Shown: positions 1 through 9,620 of the stretch, in pieces
Layout: each line of letters opens with the position of its first letter
Position numbering within the stretch: the stretch's first letter is position 1
Assembly: GCF_030656345.1 (NCBI RefSeq)
Contig: NZ_JAUSNR010000012.1
Span: 1 to 64,000 of the forward strand
Direction of reading: 5' to 3'
From: Pseudotabrizicola sp.
GTDB lineage: Bacteria; Pseudomonadota; Alphaproteobacteria; Rhodobacterales; Rhodobacteraceae
Length of the DNA stretch: 64,000 nt
The notes under the pieces: generated by a model
What the model was told of the DNA's origin: nothing
The model's input: only the letters and a program-made list of their open reading frames with translations
The model's database searches: none
Made by a program: the position numbers and the translations under genes

Positions 1-220
1 CAATGCTCAGCCCCGGCCGCGCAACGCTTAACCCATGGCCGCGCTTGTCATGCCGCAGGATACCCCAACCTACGGGCAAGCGCGCGCAAACCCGGTCCCA
101 GACCCGCAGATCGGTGCCCAGCGAATTGCCGAACACCAGCAGCGGGGCAGTTTCTTGGGCCGGGCGATAGCCATAATGCACGCCATCCAGCGCGCTGAAT
201 GCCTCGGTCGTCATGCTCAT
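1..220 (-). CDS. pcaD: 3-oxoadipate enol-lactonase (PcaD-like), 5' part only
   Basis: An open frame of 73 codons runs off the left edge without a stop. The translation holds GNSLGTDLRVWD (about residues 35-46) and LRHDKRGHGLS (about residues 58-68). These are the oxyanion-hole segment and the following strand of PcaD-type alpha/beta hydrolases, which convert 3-oxoadipate enol-lactone to 3-oxoadipate in the beta-ketoadipate pathway. The catalytic serine, aspartate and histidine would lie outside the window. The start is ATG at 220 or a second ATG at 214; neither has a convincing ribosome site. It lies downstream of copA-cueR on the same strand, about 11 kb from pcaC-H-G-B, which lack a pcaD of their own. 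A related alpha/beta hydrolase cannot be excluded. Confidence 0.72.
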   Translation of the reverse strand, partial: MSMTTEAFSALDGVHYGYRPAQETAPLLVFGNSLGTDLRVWDRVCARLPVGWGILRHDKRGHGLSVARPGLSI

Positions 221-330
221 CTCAGGGTCTTTCGGTCGCAAATGCCGACGAAGCAGGTTCAGGACGGCTAAGCCGCAGACATGTAAAATGCAACCTGTTC
301 CGGCGGCACCGGAAAGTCAGGCGACGGTGA

Positions 331-764
331 CTAACGGTTGAAGCCCGCCCCGCGGTGGCAGGCGGGCGCGACGACCGATGCCTCACCCTCCAGATCGGCA
401 AGGATCGGGCAGTCCGGCCGGTCATCCCCCGAACAGCCCCGCGCCAGATGGTCGAGCGTGGCGACCATGCTTTCCATCTCGGCAATCCTGCGCCGCAACC
501 CGTCGATCTGCGCCTGCGCCAGCTGCTTCACATCCGCGCTGTGGCGGCTGCGGTCGCGCCAAAGCGCAAGCAGCTCGCCGATCGCCTCGACCTGAAACCC
601 CAGATCGCGCGCCCGGCGAATGAAGCGCAGCATCCGCACATCAGACGCGGTATAGGTGCGATAGCCCGCTTCGGTGCGCCCGGCCGCAGGGATCAGCCCG
701 GTCTGTTCATAATAGCGGATCATTTTCGCCGAAACGCCCGAGGTTTTCGCGGCCTCTCCGATAT

Positions 765-768
<4 letters not shown>
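331..768 (-). CDS. cueR: Cu(I)-responsive MerR-family regulator CueR
   Basis: This is a 145-residue MerR-family activator. The N-terminal winged helix-turn-helix ([21 protein letters not shown]) is followed by a long dimerisation helix. The metal-binding loop has Cys112 and Cys120, spaced C-x7-C as in copper- and gold-sensing CueR proteins. CueR binds promoters with an over-long 19-bp spacer and activates them when it binds Cu(I); two such promoters lie at 3285-3371. Its ATG overlaps the copA stop by 4 bases (ATGA), so the two genes are co-transcribed and the regulator is autoregulated through the copA promoter. Length is typical for the family. Confidence 0.92.
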
Positions 769-3248
<2,480 letters not shown>

Positions 3249-3284
3249 GGGGATGATCCTGATGGTGATGTCGGGTTGCAGCAT

Positions 3285-3315
3285 CAGATAGGCCTTCCCA
3301 TCATGGGAAGGTCAA
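3285..3315 (-). promoter_or_regulatory. CueR-type promoter of copA-cueR
   Basis: Read on the minus strand, a -35 TTGACC (3315-3310) and a -10 TATCTG (3290-3285) are separated by 19 bp, the long spacer typical of MerR-family promoters. The spacer contains the dyad CCTTCCCATGATGGGAAGG. Transcription should start near 3278, between the two possible copA ATGs. Confidence 0.85.
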
Positions 3316-3340
3316 GGGGCATAATGTACAAAAACACCTC

Positions 3341-3371
3341 TTGACCTTCCAACGCTGGGAAGCCCCATCTT
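3341..3371 (+). promoter_or_regulatory. CueR-type promoter of the copZ-like gene
   Basis: On the plus strand, TTGACC (3341-3346), a 19-bp spacer with the dyad CTTCC-N6-GGGAAG, and CATCTT (3366-3371) form a second CueR-type promoter. It diverges from the copA promoter about 30 bp away and points at the chaperone gene at 3405. Confidence 0.8.
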
Positions 3372-3404
3372 GGGTAAATTGCAATTCAACTGACCGGGGA
3401 TGTG

Positions 3405-3593
3405 ATGCAGTTCCATATCGAAACCATGACCTGCGGCGGCTGCGCGCGTGGCGTGACCAAGGCGATTCAGACCGTTGATGCCACAGCCGTTGTTGTGGCT
3501 GACCCCCCTGCCCGGCGGGTAGAGGTGACCACCACCGCCGCACGCGATCAGATTGTCGCCGCCCTGACCGAAGCGGGCTTTGCCCCTGCATGA
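3405..3593 (+). CDS. copZ: Heavy-metal-associated copper chaperone, CopZ-like
   Basis: This 62-residue protein is a single heavy-metal-associated domain, with the Cu(I)-binding motif MTCGGC near residues 8-13 and the usual ferredoxin-like fold length. CopZ-type chaperones carry Cu(I) in the cytoplasm to CopA. The GTG at 3402 directly precedes the ATG at 3405. The ATG is chosen because a GGGGA sequence lies just upstream. The gene is divergent from copA and has its own CueR-type promoter. It may be co-transcribed with the DUF305 gene 59 bases downstream. Confidence 0.85.
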   Translation: MQFHIETMTCGGCARGVTKAIQTVDATAVVVADPPARRVEVTTTAARDQIVAALTEAGFAPA

Positions 3594-3652
3594 TGGCCGC
3601 CCGCATCTGACCCGCGCGTTTGCCCCCCGAGTCTGACCCCAAGGAAACGACC

Positions 3653-4066
3653 ATGAAAAAGACCGTAATCGCCCTCTCCGCCGCTGCCGTCATTGTTGCA
3701 GGCAGTCTAACCTTTGCCCAGATGACCGGCATGGATCATTCCAACATGGACCACGGCACCATGGATGGGATGTCGATGGACCATTCCACCCTGATCCCGC
3801 CCGAATTCGCCGATGACCCGGCCACAAAGGCCTATGCCGCCGCCATGGACAAGATGATGGCCGATATGGCCGTGCCCTTTACCGGCAATCCGGACGTGGA
3901 TTTCATGGCTGGCATGATCCCGCACCACGAAGCCGCCGTGACGATGGCGCGGATCGTGCTCGACCACGGCACCGACCCCGAAGTGCGCGCACTGGCCGAA
4001 GAGGTCATTGTGGCGCAAGAGCGCGAGATTGCCCAGATGAAGGCTTGGCTGGCCGCGCGAAAGTAA
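3653..4066 (+). CDS. DUF305 family exported protein, copper-associated
   Basis: This is a 137-residue protein. Its signal peptide ([19 protein letters not shown]) ends near the Ala-Gln at 22-23, so it is probably periplasmic. A Met/His-rich segment (about residues 24-45, repeated MDHS/MDHG units) looks metal-binding. The DUF305 core follows, with the family motif [10 protein letters not shown] (His91-His92). DUF305 proteins often sit in copper-resistance clusters, but their biochemical role is not settled. The ATG at 3653 is chosen over an upstream TTG at 3620 because AAGGA precedes it at the right distance and the signal peptide begins there. Confidence 0.85.
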   Translation: MKKTVIALSAAAVIVAGSLTFAQMTGMDHSNMDHGTMDGMSMDHSTLIPPEFADDPATKAYAAAMDKMMADMAVPFTGNPDVDFMAGMIPHHEAAVTMARIVLDHGTDPEVRALAEEVIVAQEREIAQMKAWLAARK

Positions 4067-4150
4067 ACAGATCGTCAACACGGAAAAGCCAAGCTGTTGA
4101 TTTCAAACAGTTGCCATAGCTGCAACGCAAGGGGAGGCCCCTGTGCCCCC

Positions 4151-4726
4151 TCACCCAACCGCATCCGCCAGCTGCTCGTCATCCGGCAGGTCGGCCAGGC
4201 TTTGCATACCGAAGGCGTCAAGGAAGGCATCTGTGGTCACGTAGGTATAGGGTGCCCCCCGTCGCGGGGCCCGGGGGCCGGTGGCGATCAGCTCGCGCTC
4301 AAACAACCGGCCAATCAGGTCGCGGCTGATGTCTTTACCGAAAATCTCGCGCAGCCCGTCGCGGGTGATGGGCTGATGATAGGCAATGGCCGCCAGAACG
4401 GCGGTATCAAATTCGCTCAGATTCAGCGCCTTGTCCTTCACATCCGCAGCAGTCCGGATCACCCCGGCATAGGCAGGGCGCGTCCGCAAGGCCCAGCCAG
4501 AACCGATCCGCGCCACGGTATAGGGCCGGTCCGCCAGATCGGCGCACAGATCCTCGATCAGCAGATCCACGCTGGACCCCTGTCCCACAATCCGCGCCAG
4601 ATCCTCACGCGGAACCGGGGCCGCACTGGCAAACAGCACCGCCTCGACCCGGCGCATCCATTCGCGCCAGCGCAGATCGGGGGGAAGATCGGCCAGCTCG
4701 CGATCTATGGCGTCGCCCTGCGCCAT
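4151..4726 (-). CDS. ScpB-like SMC-Scp subunit protein
   Basis: This 191-residue protein has the tandem winged-helix layout of ScpB, the kleisin-binding subunit of the bacterial SMC condensin. Typical segments are RRVEAVLFASAAPVPREDLA near the N-terminus and LAAIAYHQPITRDGLREI near residue 115. No SMC or ScpA gene lies beside it. It starts 2 bases after the stop of the DUF1403 gene and is clearly co-transcribed with it. The position near repABC suggests a plasmid-borne ScpB relative used in replicon maintenance rather than the chromosomal copy. This is inference. Confidence 0.8.
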   Translation of the reverse strand: MAQGDAIDRELADLPPDLRWREWMRRVEAVLFASAAPVPREDLARIVGQGSSVDLLIEDLCADLADRPYTVARIGSGWALRTRPAYAGVIRTAADVKDKALNLSEFDTAVLAAIAYHQPITRDGLREIFGKDISRDLIGRLFERELIATGPRAPRRGAPYTYVTTDAFLDAFGMQSLADLPDDEQLADAVG

Positions 4727-4728
4727 GG

Positions 4729-5619
4729 CTAAAGCCCGTAAAGGCGGAAGGTGTCGCGCCCGGTCAGCTCGCGCACGGCACCAAGCGCGACCAGACGGTC
4801 ACACAACCGCCGCGCGGCCCGGTCTGACAGGATGGGCACCAGCGCCGAGGGCGCGACGGCGTCGCGGGTCAGGAACATCTCCACCGCCTGCCCCGCACCC
4901 TTGGCGCGCAGCTTGGGGGCAACCGCCCGCAACCTGTCGGCACGGCGGGCCAGATCGGCTGCCAGCTGAACCGCAGGCCGGGCGGATGTGATGACCGCCC
5001 GATGACAGAGCAGCCGCAGCGCAGCACCAGTCTGGCGCAGATCACGTGGTTTCAGACCCGTCGCCAGCAGCGGCAGCAGATGCGACCATCCCAAAGCCAG
5101 CGCCAGAACCGCATCTCCCAGAATAAGCGCCGTCGTTTCCGCACGCGGGCTGTCGGTCAGCACCGCCTCGATCACGGCGGCAGCGCGGGCGACCGGGGTG
5201 CCTTGCGCTGTGTCCAGCAACAGCGCGATCTTTTCGGCCGGCACCTTTGGCAAAGCGCGGCGCAGACCGGCCACAGAAACCGGCCGCTCTGCCGCGCGGG
5301 CCCATTGGCCAAGCACCTCTCCCGCCGGACCGGGATGGTCACCGGGGCGGGTCAGATGCAGCGTATCGCGCAGCGCCGACGCCCCCTCTGGCCGCCCGCC
5401 GAACCGGACACAGACTTCGGCTGACGCAAGGGCCAGCCGGGCGCGCCACAGCGCCTGCGGAGTCTGTGCGCAGGTGGTCGAAATCTGCAGATGGGCCAGA
5501 GCTGCCCCTGACAGAAACGCCATGTCTTCAATGGCTTCGGCCCGACCGACAGCAACCCACCCTGGCATCACAGGGGTGGCGCGCTGGCCCGGATCAAAGT
5601 GTGCAATGGCTGGCTTCAT
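4729..5619 (-). CDS. DUF1403 family protein
   Basis: This is a 296-residue protein that I recognise as DUF1403, a family of unknown function found mainly on alphaproteobacterial plasmids and in accessory regions. It is Ala/Leu/Arg-rich and apparently soluble. The C-terminal third (ILSDRAARRLCDRLVALG and onward) reads like a winged-helix element. It is the first gene of a two-gene operon with the ScpB-like gene and is divergent from a tyrosine recombinase about 200 bases away. The ATG at 5619 is the only strong start. No catalytic motif was recognised. Confidence 0.7.
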   Translation of the reverse strand: MKPAIAHFDPGQRATPVMPGWVAVGRAEAIEDMAFLSGAALAHLQISTTCAQTPQALWRARLALASAEVCVRFGGRPEGASALRDTLHLTRPGDHPGPAGEVLGQWARAAERPVSVAGLRRALPKVPAEKIALLLDTAQGTPVARAAAVIEAVLTDSPRAETTALILGDAVLALALGWSHLLPLLATGLKPRDLRQTGAALRLLCHRAVITSARPAVQLAADLARRADRLRAVAPKLRAKGAGQAVEMFLTRDAVAPSALVPILSDRAARRLCDRLVALGAVRELTGRDTFRLYGL

Positions 5620-5815
5620 GGCAGAACGCTAGATGATACCGGCGCTTTTGGCAAGCATTAGGCAGGGTTAGCGCCGCAGATATCTGGTTTTCTTTTGCGT
5701 CCGGTAATTGCGGTGCCGTTCATGACATGCGTATGATTCAAACCTGAACAAACTGTCGCCGGCCCTTCGGGTTCAGGTGCCAGAGTCACTTCAACCCGGC
5801 CCATGGCCCCCTTGG

Positions 5816-6883
5816 ATGATGCGTATGAAAAACGAGACCAGACCAGAGGACGCCGCTGATCAGGTGCAGGCCGAAGCGGCCACCCTGCCCGCCCATGTCG
5901 CGGGATCCGGAGCGCTGGACCGGCTGGTTGAGACGGCGCGGGATTATGCCCGTCAGGCAGTTTCAGAGAACACCCTGAAGGCTTATGCGCAGGACTGGGC
6001 GCATTTTGCGCGTTGGGCCCGGATGCGCGGGGCAGAGCCGTTGCCGCCATCCCCCGAACTGATCGGCCTTTACATCGCCGATCTGGCGGCCCCCGCGGGA
6101 AAGGCCCCTGCCCTGTCGGTTGCCTCGATCGAGCGGCGTTTGTCGGGTCTGTGCTGGGGTTTTGCGCAGCGCGGGGCGCGGCTCGACCGCAAGGACCGCC
6201 ACATCGCCACCGTGCTGGCCGGTATCCGGCGCAAACACGCCCGGCCTCCGGTGCAGAAAGAGGCGATTCTGCCCGAAGATCTGCGCGACATGCTGGCCAC
6301 GCTGCCGCACGATCTGCGTGGATTGCGCGACCGGGCGCTTTTGCTGATCGGTTTCGCGGGGGGGCTGCGGCGGTCGGAAATTGTGTGTCTGGATCATGGC
6401 AAGGATGACACGCCGGATTCGGGGGGGTGGGTACAGATCCTGGATGATGGCGTGCTGATCACCCTGCGCGGCAAGACCGGCTGGCGTGAGGTGGAAATCG
6501 GGCGTGGGTCCAGCGACCAGACCTGCCCGGTGCACGCGCTGACACAATGGCTGCACTTTGCCCGCATTGATTTTGGCCCGGTCTTTGTGGCGGTGTCGCG
6601 TGATGGCCGCCGCGCCAACGCCGACCGGCTTTCCGACAAACATGTCGCCCGGCTGATCAAGCGCTGTGTCGAAGATGCAGGTCTGCGGCCCGAACTGTCA
6701 AAGGCAGACCGCCTGATGCTCTATTCCGGCCATTCCCTGCGCGCCGGTCTCGCCAGCAGCGCCGAGGTCGATGAGCGTTATGTGCAAAAGCAACTCGGCC
6801 ATGCAAGCGCCGAGATGACCCGCCGCTATCAGCGGCGACGTGACAGGTTCCGGGTCAATCTGACCAAAGCGGCGGGGCTGTAG
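5816..6883 (+). CDS. Tyrosine recombinase/integrase
   Basis: This is a 355-residue site-specific recombinase with an N-terminal SAM-like core-binding domain (about residues 35-135) and a C-terminal catalytic domain. All catalytic residues can be placed: Arg185 (GGLRRSE), Lys220 (RGKTG), His306 and Arg309 (HSLR), His329 (LGHAS) and nucleophile Tyr338 (RRYQRRR). It is therefore probably active. Candidate starts are ATGs at 5816, 5819 and 5825; none has a strong ribosome site. It is divergent from DUF1403-scpB and about 340 bases upstream of repA. A role in plasmid-dimer resolution or in integration is possible. No attachment site was recognised. Confidence 0.88.
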   Translation: MMRMKNETRPEDAADQVQAEAATLPAHVAGSGALDRLVETARDYARQAVSENTLKAYAQDWAHFARWARMRGAEPLPPSPELIGLYIADLAAPAGKAPALSVASIERRLSGLCWGFAQRGARLDRKDRHIATVLAGIRRKHARPPVQKEAILPEDLRDMLATLPHDLRGLRDRALLLIGFAGGLRRSEIVCLDHGKDDTPDSGGWVQILDDGVLITLRGKTGWREVEIGRGSSDQTCPVHALTQWLHFARIDFGPVFVAVSRDGRRANADRLSDKHVARLIKRCVEDAGLRPELSKADRLMLYSGHSLRAGLASSAEVDERYVQKQLGHASAEMTRRYQRRRDRFRVNLTKAAGL

Positions 6884-7224
6884 GACCGAGAGCGATGCGT
6901 GCTAAACACGACTCACCTTTGACATCAGACGGCATTTGCGACGATCTTGCAGAGATTTGCCTACGGTTGGTGGCAATTATGCTTAGACCCACAATATGTC
7001 GGACGGTGCGGACCCAAAGGTGTTTTTAAAGACTTTTCAACACTTTATCCGGTCATTCGAGGTCCGTGAGCAAGCTGCTGCAGTGTACTGAGCGCCCAAA
7101 GCCAAAAATTTTGTTGCCGTAGCGCGAGTTGCGTGGCATCACTCCACTTGTCGCAAGGTTTCGTTTCTGACGCCCTTATGCGACGAAACGCAAAGTGGCC
7201 CGGCAAGAGGTCATCGAGGGTAGT
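6884..7224. other. repA upstream region without a gene
   Basis: This stretch of 341 bases has no credible gene. It must carry the repABC promoter. A consensus TTGACA stands at 6919-6924 but has no good -10 partner. An inverted repeat CGTTTC (7162-7167) / GAAACG (7185-7190) lies just before repA and could be the RepA/RepB autorepression site. This is only a candidate. Confidence 0.4.
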
Positions 7225-8427
7225 ATGATGGCGAGCACCGGACTTCCAGCACCTGGCACTGTGGCGGGCACGATCAGTGCCAATGCGGCGCGGTTGTCAG
7301 AAGCGCTGAACATCCATATGCGCAACAGCTTTCAACCCGAAAGCCGCAAATCCCTGCGCAAGTTCCACCCTGCCGAAGTGTCGGAACTGACCGGCATTTC
7401 GATGTCGAACATCAGAACACGGCATCAGGAAGGCGATTTTCCGGAGGTAGAAACAGATGGCCGCGGCCGCCGCCTCTACTCTGCCGAAGAAATCGACCAG
7501 ATCCGGCACGTCATGGCCCGGACGGGCCGCAACGGCGAGACCTATCTTCCCGGGCGTCGTGAGGGTGACGGGCTTCAGGTGATCTCTATCGTAAATTTCA
7601 AAGGTGGGTCCAGCAAGACAACGACGGCCATTCATCTGGCGCAGCGCTATGCCTTGCGCGGCTACCGGGTGCTGGCGGTCGACATGGACCCGCAGGCAAG
7701 CCTGACGACCATGTTCGGATACCGGCCCGAAATCGAATTCGCAGAGGCCGGGACGATTTACGACGCGCTGCGCTATGAAGACCCCGTTCCCCTGAGCGAT
7801 GTGATCCGCAAAACCTACTTTCACAATCTGGATCTGGTACCGGCGGGCCTGCTGCTTTCGGAATATGAAACCGAAACCGCCTATGCGCTTCAGCATCGCA
7901 TTGAACCGCCCTTCACCCAACGTCTGGCGATTGCGCTGGATGAGGTTGAAGACCGCTATGACCTTGTTATCATTGACTGCCCGCCGCAGCTTGGCTTTAC
8001 CACGATGTCGTCTTTGCTGGCGTCTACCGGCTTGCTGATCACGGTTGTGCCCAGCATGCTGGATGTGGCGTCCATGGCGCAATTCCTTGAAATGGCAGGA
8101 GAAACCGTTCGTACGCTGGAGGAATCCACCGGGCCTACGGATTGGAAGTTCCTCAAGTTCCTGATTGCCCGTTATGAACCCACGGACGTGCCGCAGGCGC
8201 AAATGGCGGGCTTTCTGCGGTCAATCCTGCTGGATCAGGTGCTGACCACACCCATGCTGAAATCGACCGCGATTTCTGACGCCGGCATGACACAACAGAC
8301 AATCTACGAACTGGACCCGAACCAGGTGGTGCGCAAAACGCTCGACCGGATTCTGGAAAGCGTGAATGGCATGGCGGATGAGTTCGAGAAGATCATCCAA
8401 CAAGCCTGGGGACGGAGAACCACCTGA
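7225..8427 (+). CDS. repA: Plasmid partition ATPase RepA (ParA family)
   Basis: This 400-residue protein begins with a MerR-like helix-turn-helix (about residues 48-85, FHPAEVSELTGISMSNIR). A deviant Walker A motif KGGSSKTT follows at about 126-133, then DMDPQAS and IIDCPPQLG. This is the layout of RepA in repABC replicons, where it partitions the plasmid with RepB and represses the operon. The frame is open back to a GTG at 7195. ATG 7225 (or 7228) is preferred because GAGGG sits at 7216-7220. Its stop overlaps the repB start by one base. Confidence 0.95.
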   Translation: MMASTGLPAPGTVAGTISANAARLSEALNIHMRNSFQPESRKSLRKFHPAEVSELTGISMSNIRTRHQEGDFPEVETDGRGRRLYSAEEIDQIRHVMARTGRNGETYLPGRREGDGLQVISIVNFKGGSSKTTTAIHLAQRYALRGYRVLAVDMDPQASLTTMFGYRPEIEFAEAGTIYDALRYEDPVPLSDVIRKTYFHNLDLVPAGLLLSEYETETAYALQHRIEPPFTQRLAIALDEVEDRYDLVIIDCPPQLGFTTMSSLLASTGLLITVVPSMLDVASMAQFLEMAGETVRTLEESTGPTDWKFLKFLIARYEPTDVPQAQMAGFLRSILLDQVLTTPMLKSTAISDAGMTQQTIYELDPNQVVRKTLDRILESVNGMADEFEKIIQQAWGRRTT

Positions 8428-9389
8428 TGGCACGTCGCAACATCTTTCAACCGCCTCCGCCTCCCACGCCGGAGAAAGAGGCTGACGCGCGGCCGCGGTT
8501 CCCGAATACCGGGGCGATGTCTGGTGTGAAATCGACCCTGCGCGACCTGTCTTCCAATGCGGTAAAGGAAATCGACCCGGGCCTGATCGACGATGACGGG
8601 CCCCGCGACCGGCTTGCTATTTCAGATGCCGATGTCGCCGAGCTGTCGGAAAGCATCCGGTTGCACGGTCAGCAGGTGCCGATCATGGTGCGCCCGGTGC
8701 CGGACGCGCCCGGGCGCTATCGCATCGTTTACGGCAGGCGGCGGCTACGGGCGCTGAAGCTTGCCGGTGTGCCAGCCAAAGCGCTGGTCCGATCCTTGAC
8801 GGACGAGCAGGCCATTCTTGCGCAGGGGCAGGAAAACAGCCTGCGTCTTGACCCCAGTTTCATCGAAAAAGCGGTCTTTGTCAGTGAGCTGGCTGACGCC
8901 GGATATGAGCCGACAATCATTCTGGATGCGCTGGCCATAGACAAGCCGATGCTTTCGCGGATGACAAAGGTCGCCAGAACGATCCCCGCCGATGTGATCC
9001 GCTTTGTCGGTGCAGCGCATGGCGTCGGTCGGCGGCGCTGGGAAGAGCTGGCAGATGCGGCCAGAGACCACGCTGTCGATCTTGCGCTGCTGGCCGACAC
9101 TCTGGGCACTGCGCTGGCCGAATTGCCGTCAGATGACCGCTTCGCCCGCTTGCAGGCAGCTGTGACAAAGCAAGTCACCAAGGCCCCGAAGTCAGGCGGG
9201 CACCCTGCCCTGTCGGTCACGGCCCCCAGCGGGTTGACGATCGCCGAGGTGAAGTCAACGGCGCGTGTCGTGACCATCCGGGTCGCCAGGGACCACAGTC
9301 CCGGCTTTACCGACTGGATGCGTGAGAATGCCGAGCGCGAAATCCTGCGACTTTATGAGGATTGGAAGTCGGCAAATTCGTCTGACTGA
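8427..9389 (+). CDS. repB: Plasmid partition protein RepB (ParB family)
   Basis: This is a 320-residue ParB-family protein. The N-terminal ParB/Srx domain includes the segment IRLHGQQVPIMVRP and the nucleotide-binding motif YGRRRLRALK (about residues 104-113). The DNA-binding helical domain (ENSLRLDPSFIEKAVFVSEL and onward, about 136-200) is followed by a C-terminal dimerisation part. RepB binds centromere-like parS sites and works with RepA in segregation. Its ATG overlaps the repA stop in a TGATG junction. Candidate parS palindromes lie at 9669-9688 and 10694-10707. Confidence 0.94.
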   Translation: MARRNIFQPPPPPTPEKEADARPRFPNTGAMSGVKSTLRDLSSNAVKEIDPGLIDDDGPRDRLAISDADVAELSESIRLHGQQVPIMVRPVPDAPGRYRIVYGRRRLRALKLAGVPAKALVRSLTDEQAILAQGQENSLRLDPSFIEKAVFVSELADAGYEPTIILDALAIDKPMLSRMTKVARTIPADVIRFVGAAHGVGRRRWEELADAARDHAVDLALLADTLGTALAELPSDDRFARLQAAVTKQVTKAPKSGGHPALSVTAPSGLTIAEVKSTARVVTIRVARDHSPGFTDWMRENAEREILRLYEDWKSANSSD

Positions 9390-9620
9390 CGAGACATTAT
9401 CACCGCAACAACAAGGGAGCACATAAGCAGCCACAGGAAACAAAAGAGCCCCCCAAGGTCACCCCCGGAGAGCCCAATCTGTTGCCTAGCATCGACAGAT
9501 TTATCAGTTTCTCCGCCTCAGTCAAGACAACCGATTCGGTTGATTGATCGCTTTTGCCCAAATCGGGCAAATTGTTCGACCTTTGGTCCGGGCAAACACC
9601 TTGGTTTGCCGTGAAGTCAC
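9390..9620. promoter_or_regulatory. repB-repC intergenic region, structured repC leader and expected ctRNA locus
   Basis: In repABC replicons this interval encodes a small counter-transcribed RNA on the opposite strand that limits repC expression. Three perfect inverted repeats are visible just before repC: CAACCG-3-CGGTTG (9528-9542), TTGCCC-5-GGGCAA (9554-9570) and GGCAAAC-6-GTTTGCC (9591-9610). The last lies 10 bases before the repC ATG and could hide its ribosome site. A minus-strand TTGACT (9525-9520) with a weak AT-rich -10 about 16 bp on is the best ctRNA promoter I can see. The RNA ends are not determinable by eye. Confidence 0.6.

Noticed and set aside
6919-6950. Consensus TTGACA as the repABC promoter
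   Set aside because: No acceptable -10 hexamer follows at 16-18 bp, and it is about 300 bases from repA; kept only as a note.
9430-9480. Possible terminator of the antisense RNA in the G/C-rich part of the repB-repC gap
   Set aside because: The two GGGCTC copies on the minus strand are direct repeats, and only a weak wobble stem can be drawn before the T-rich stretch.
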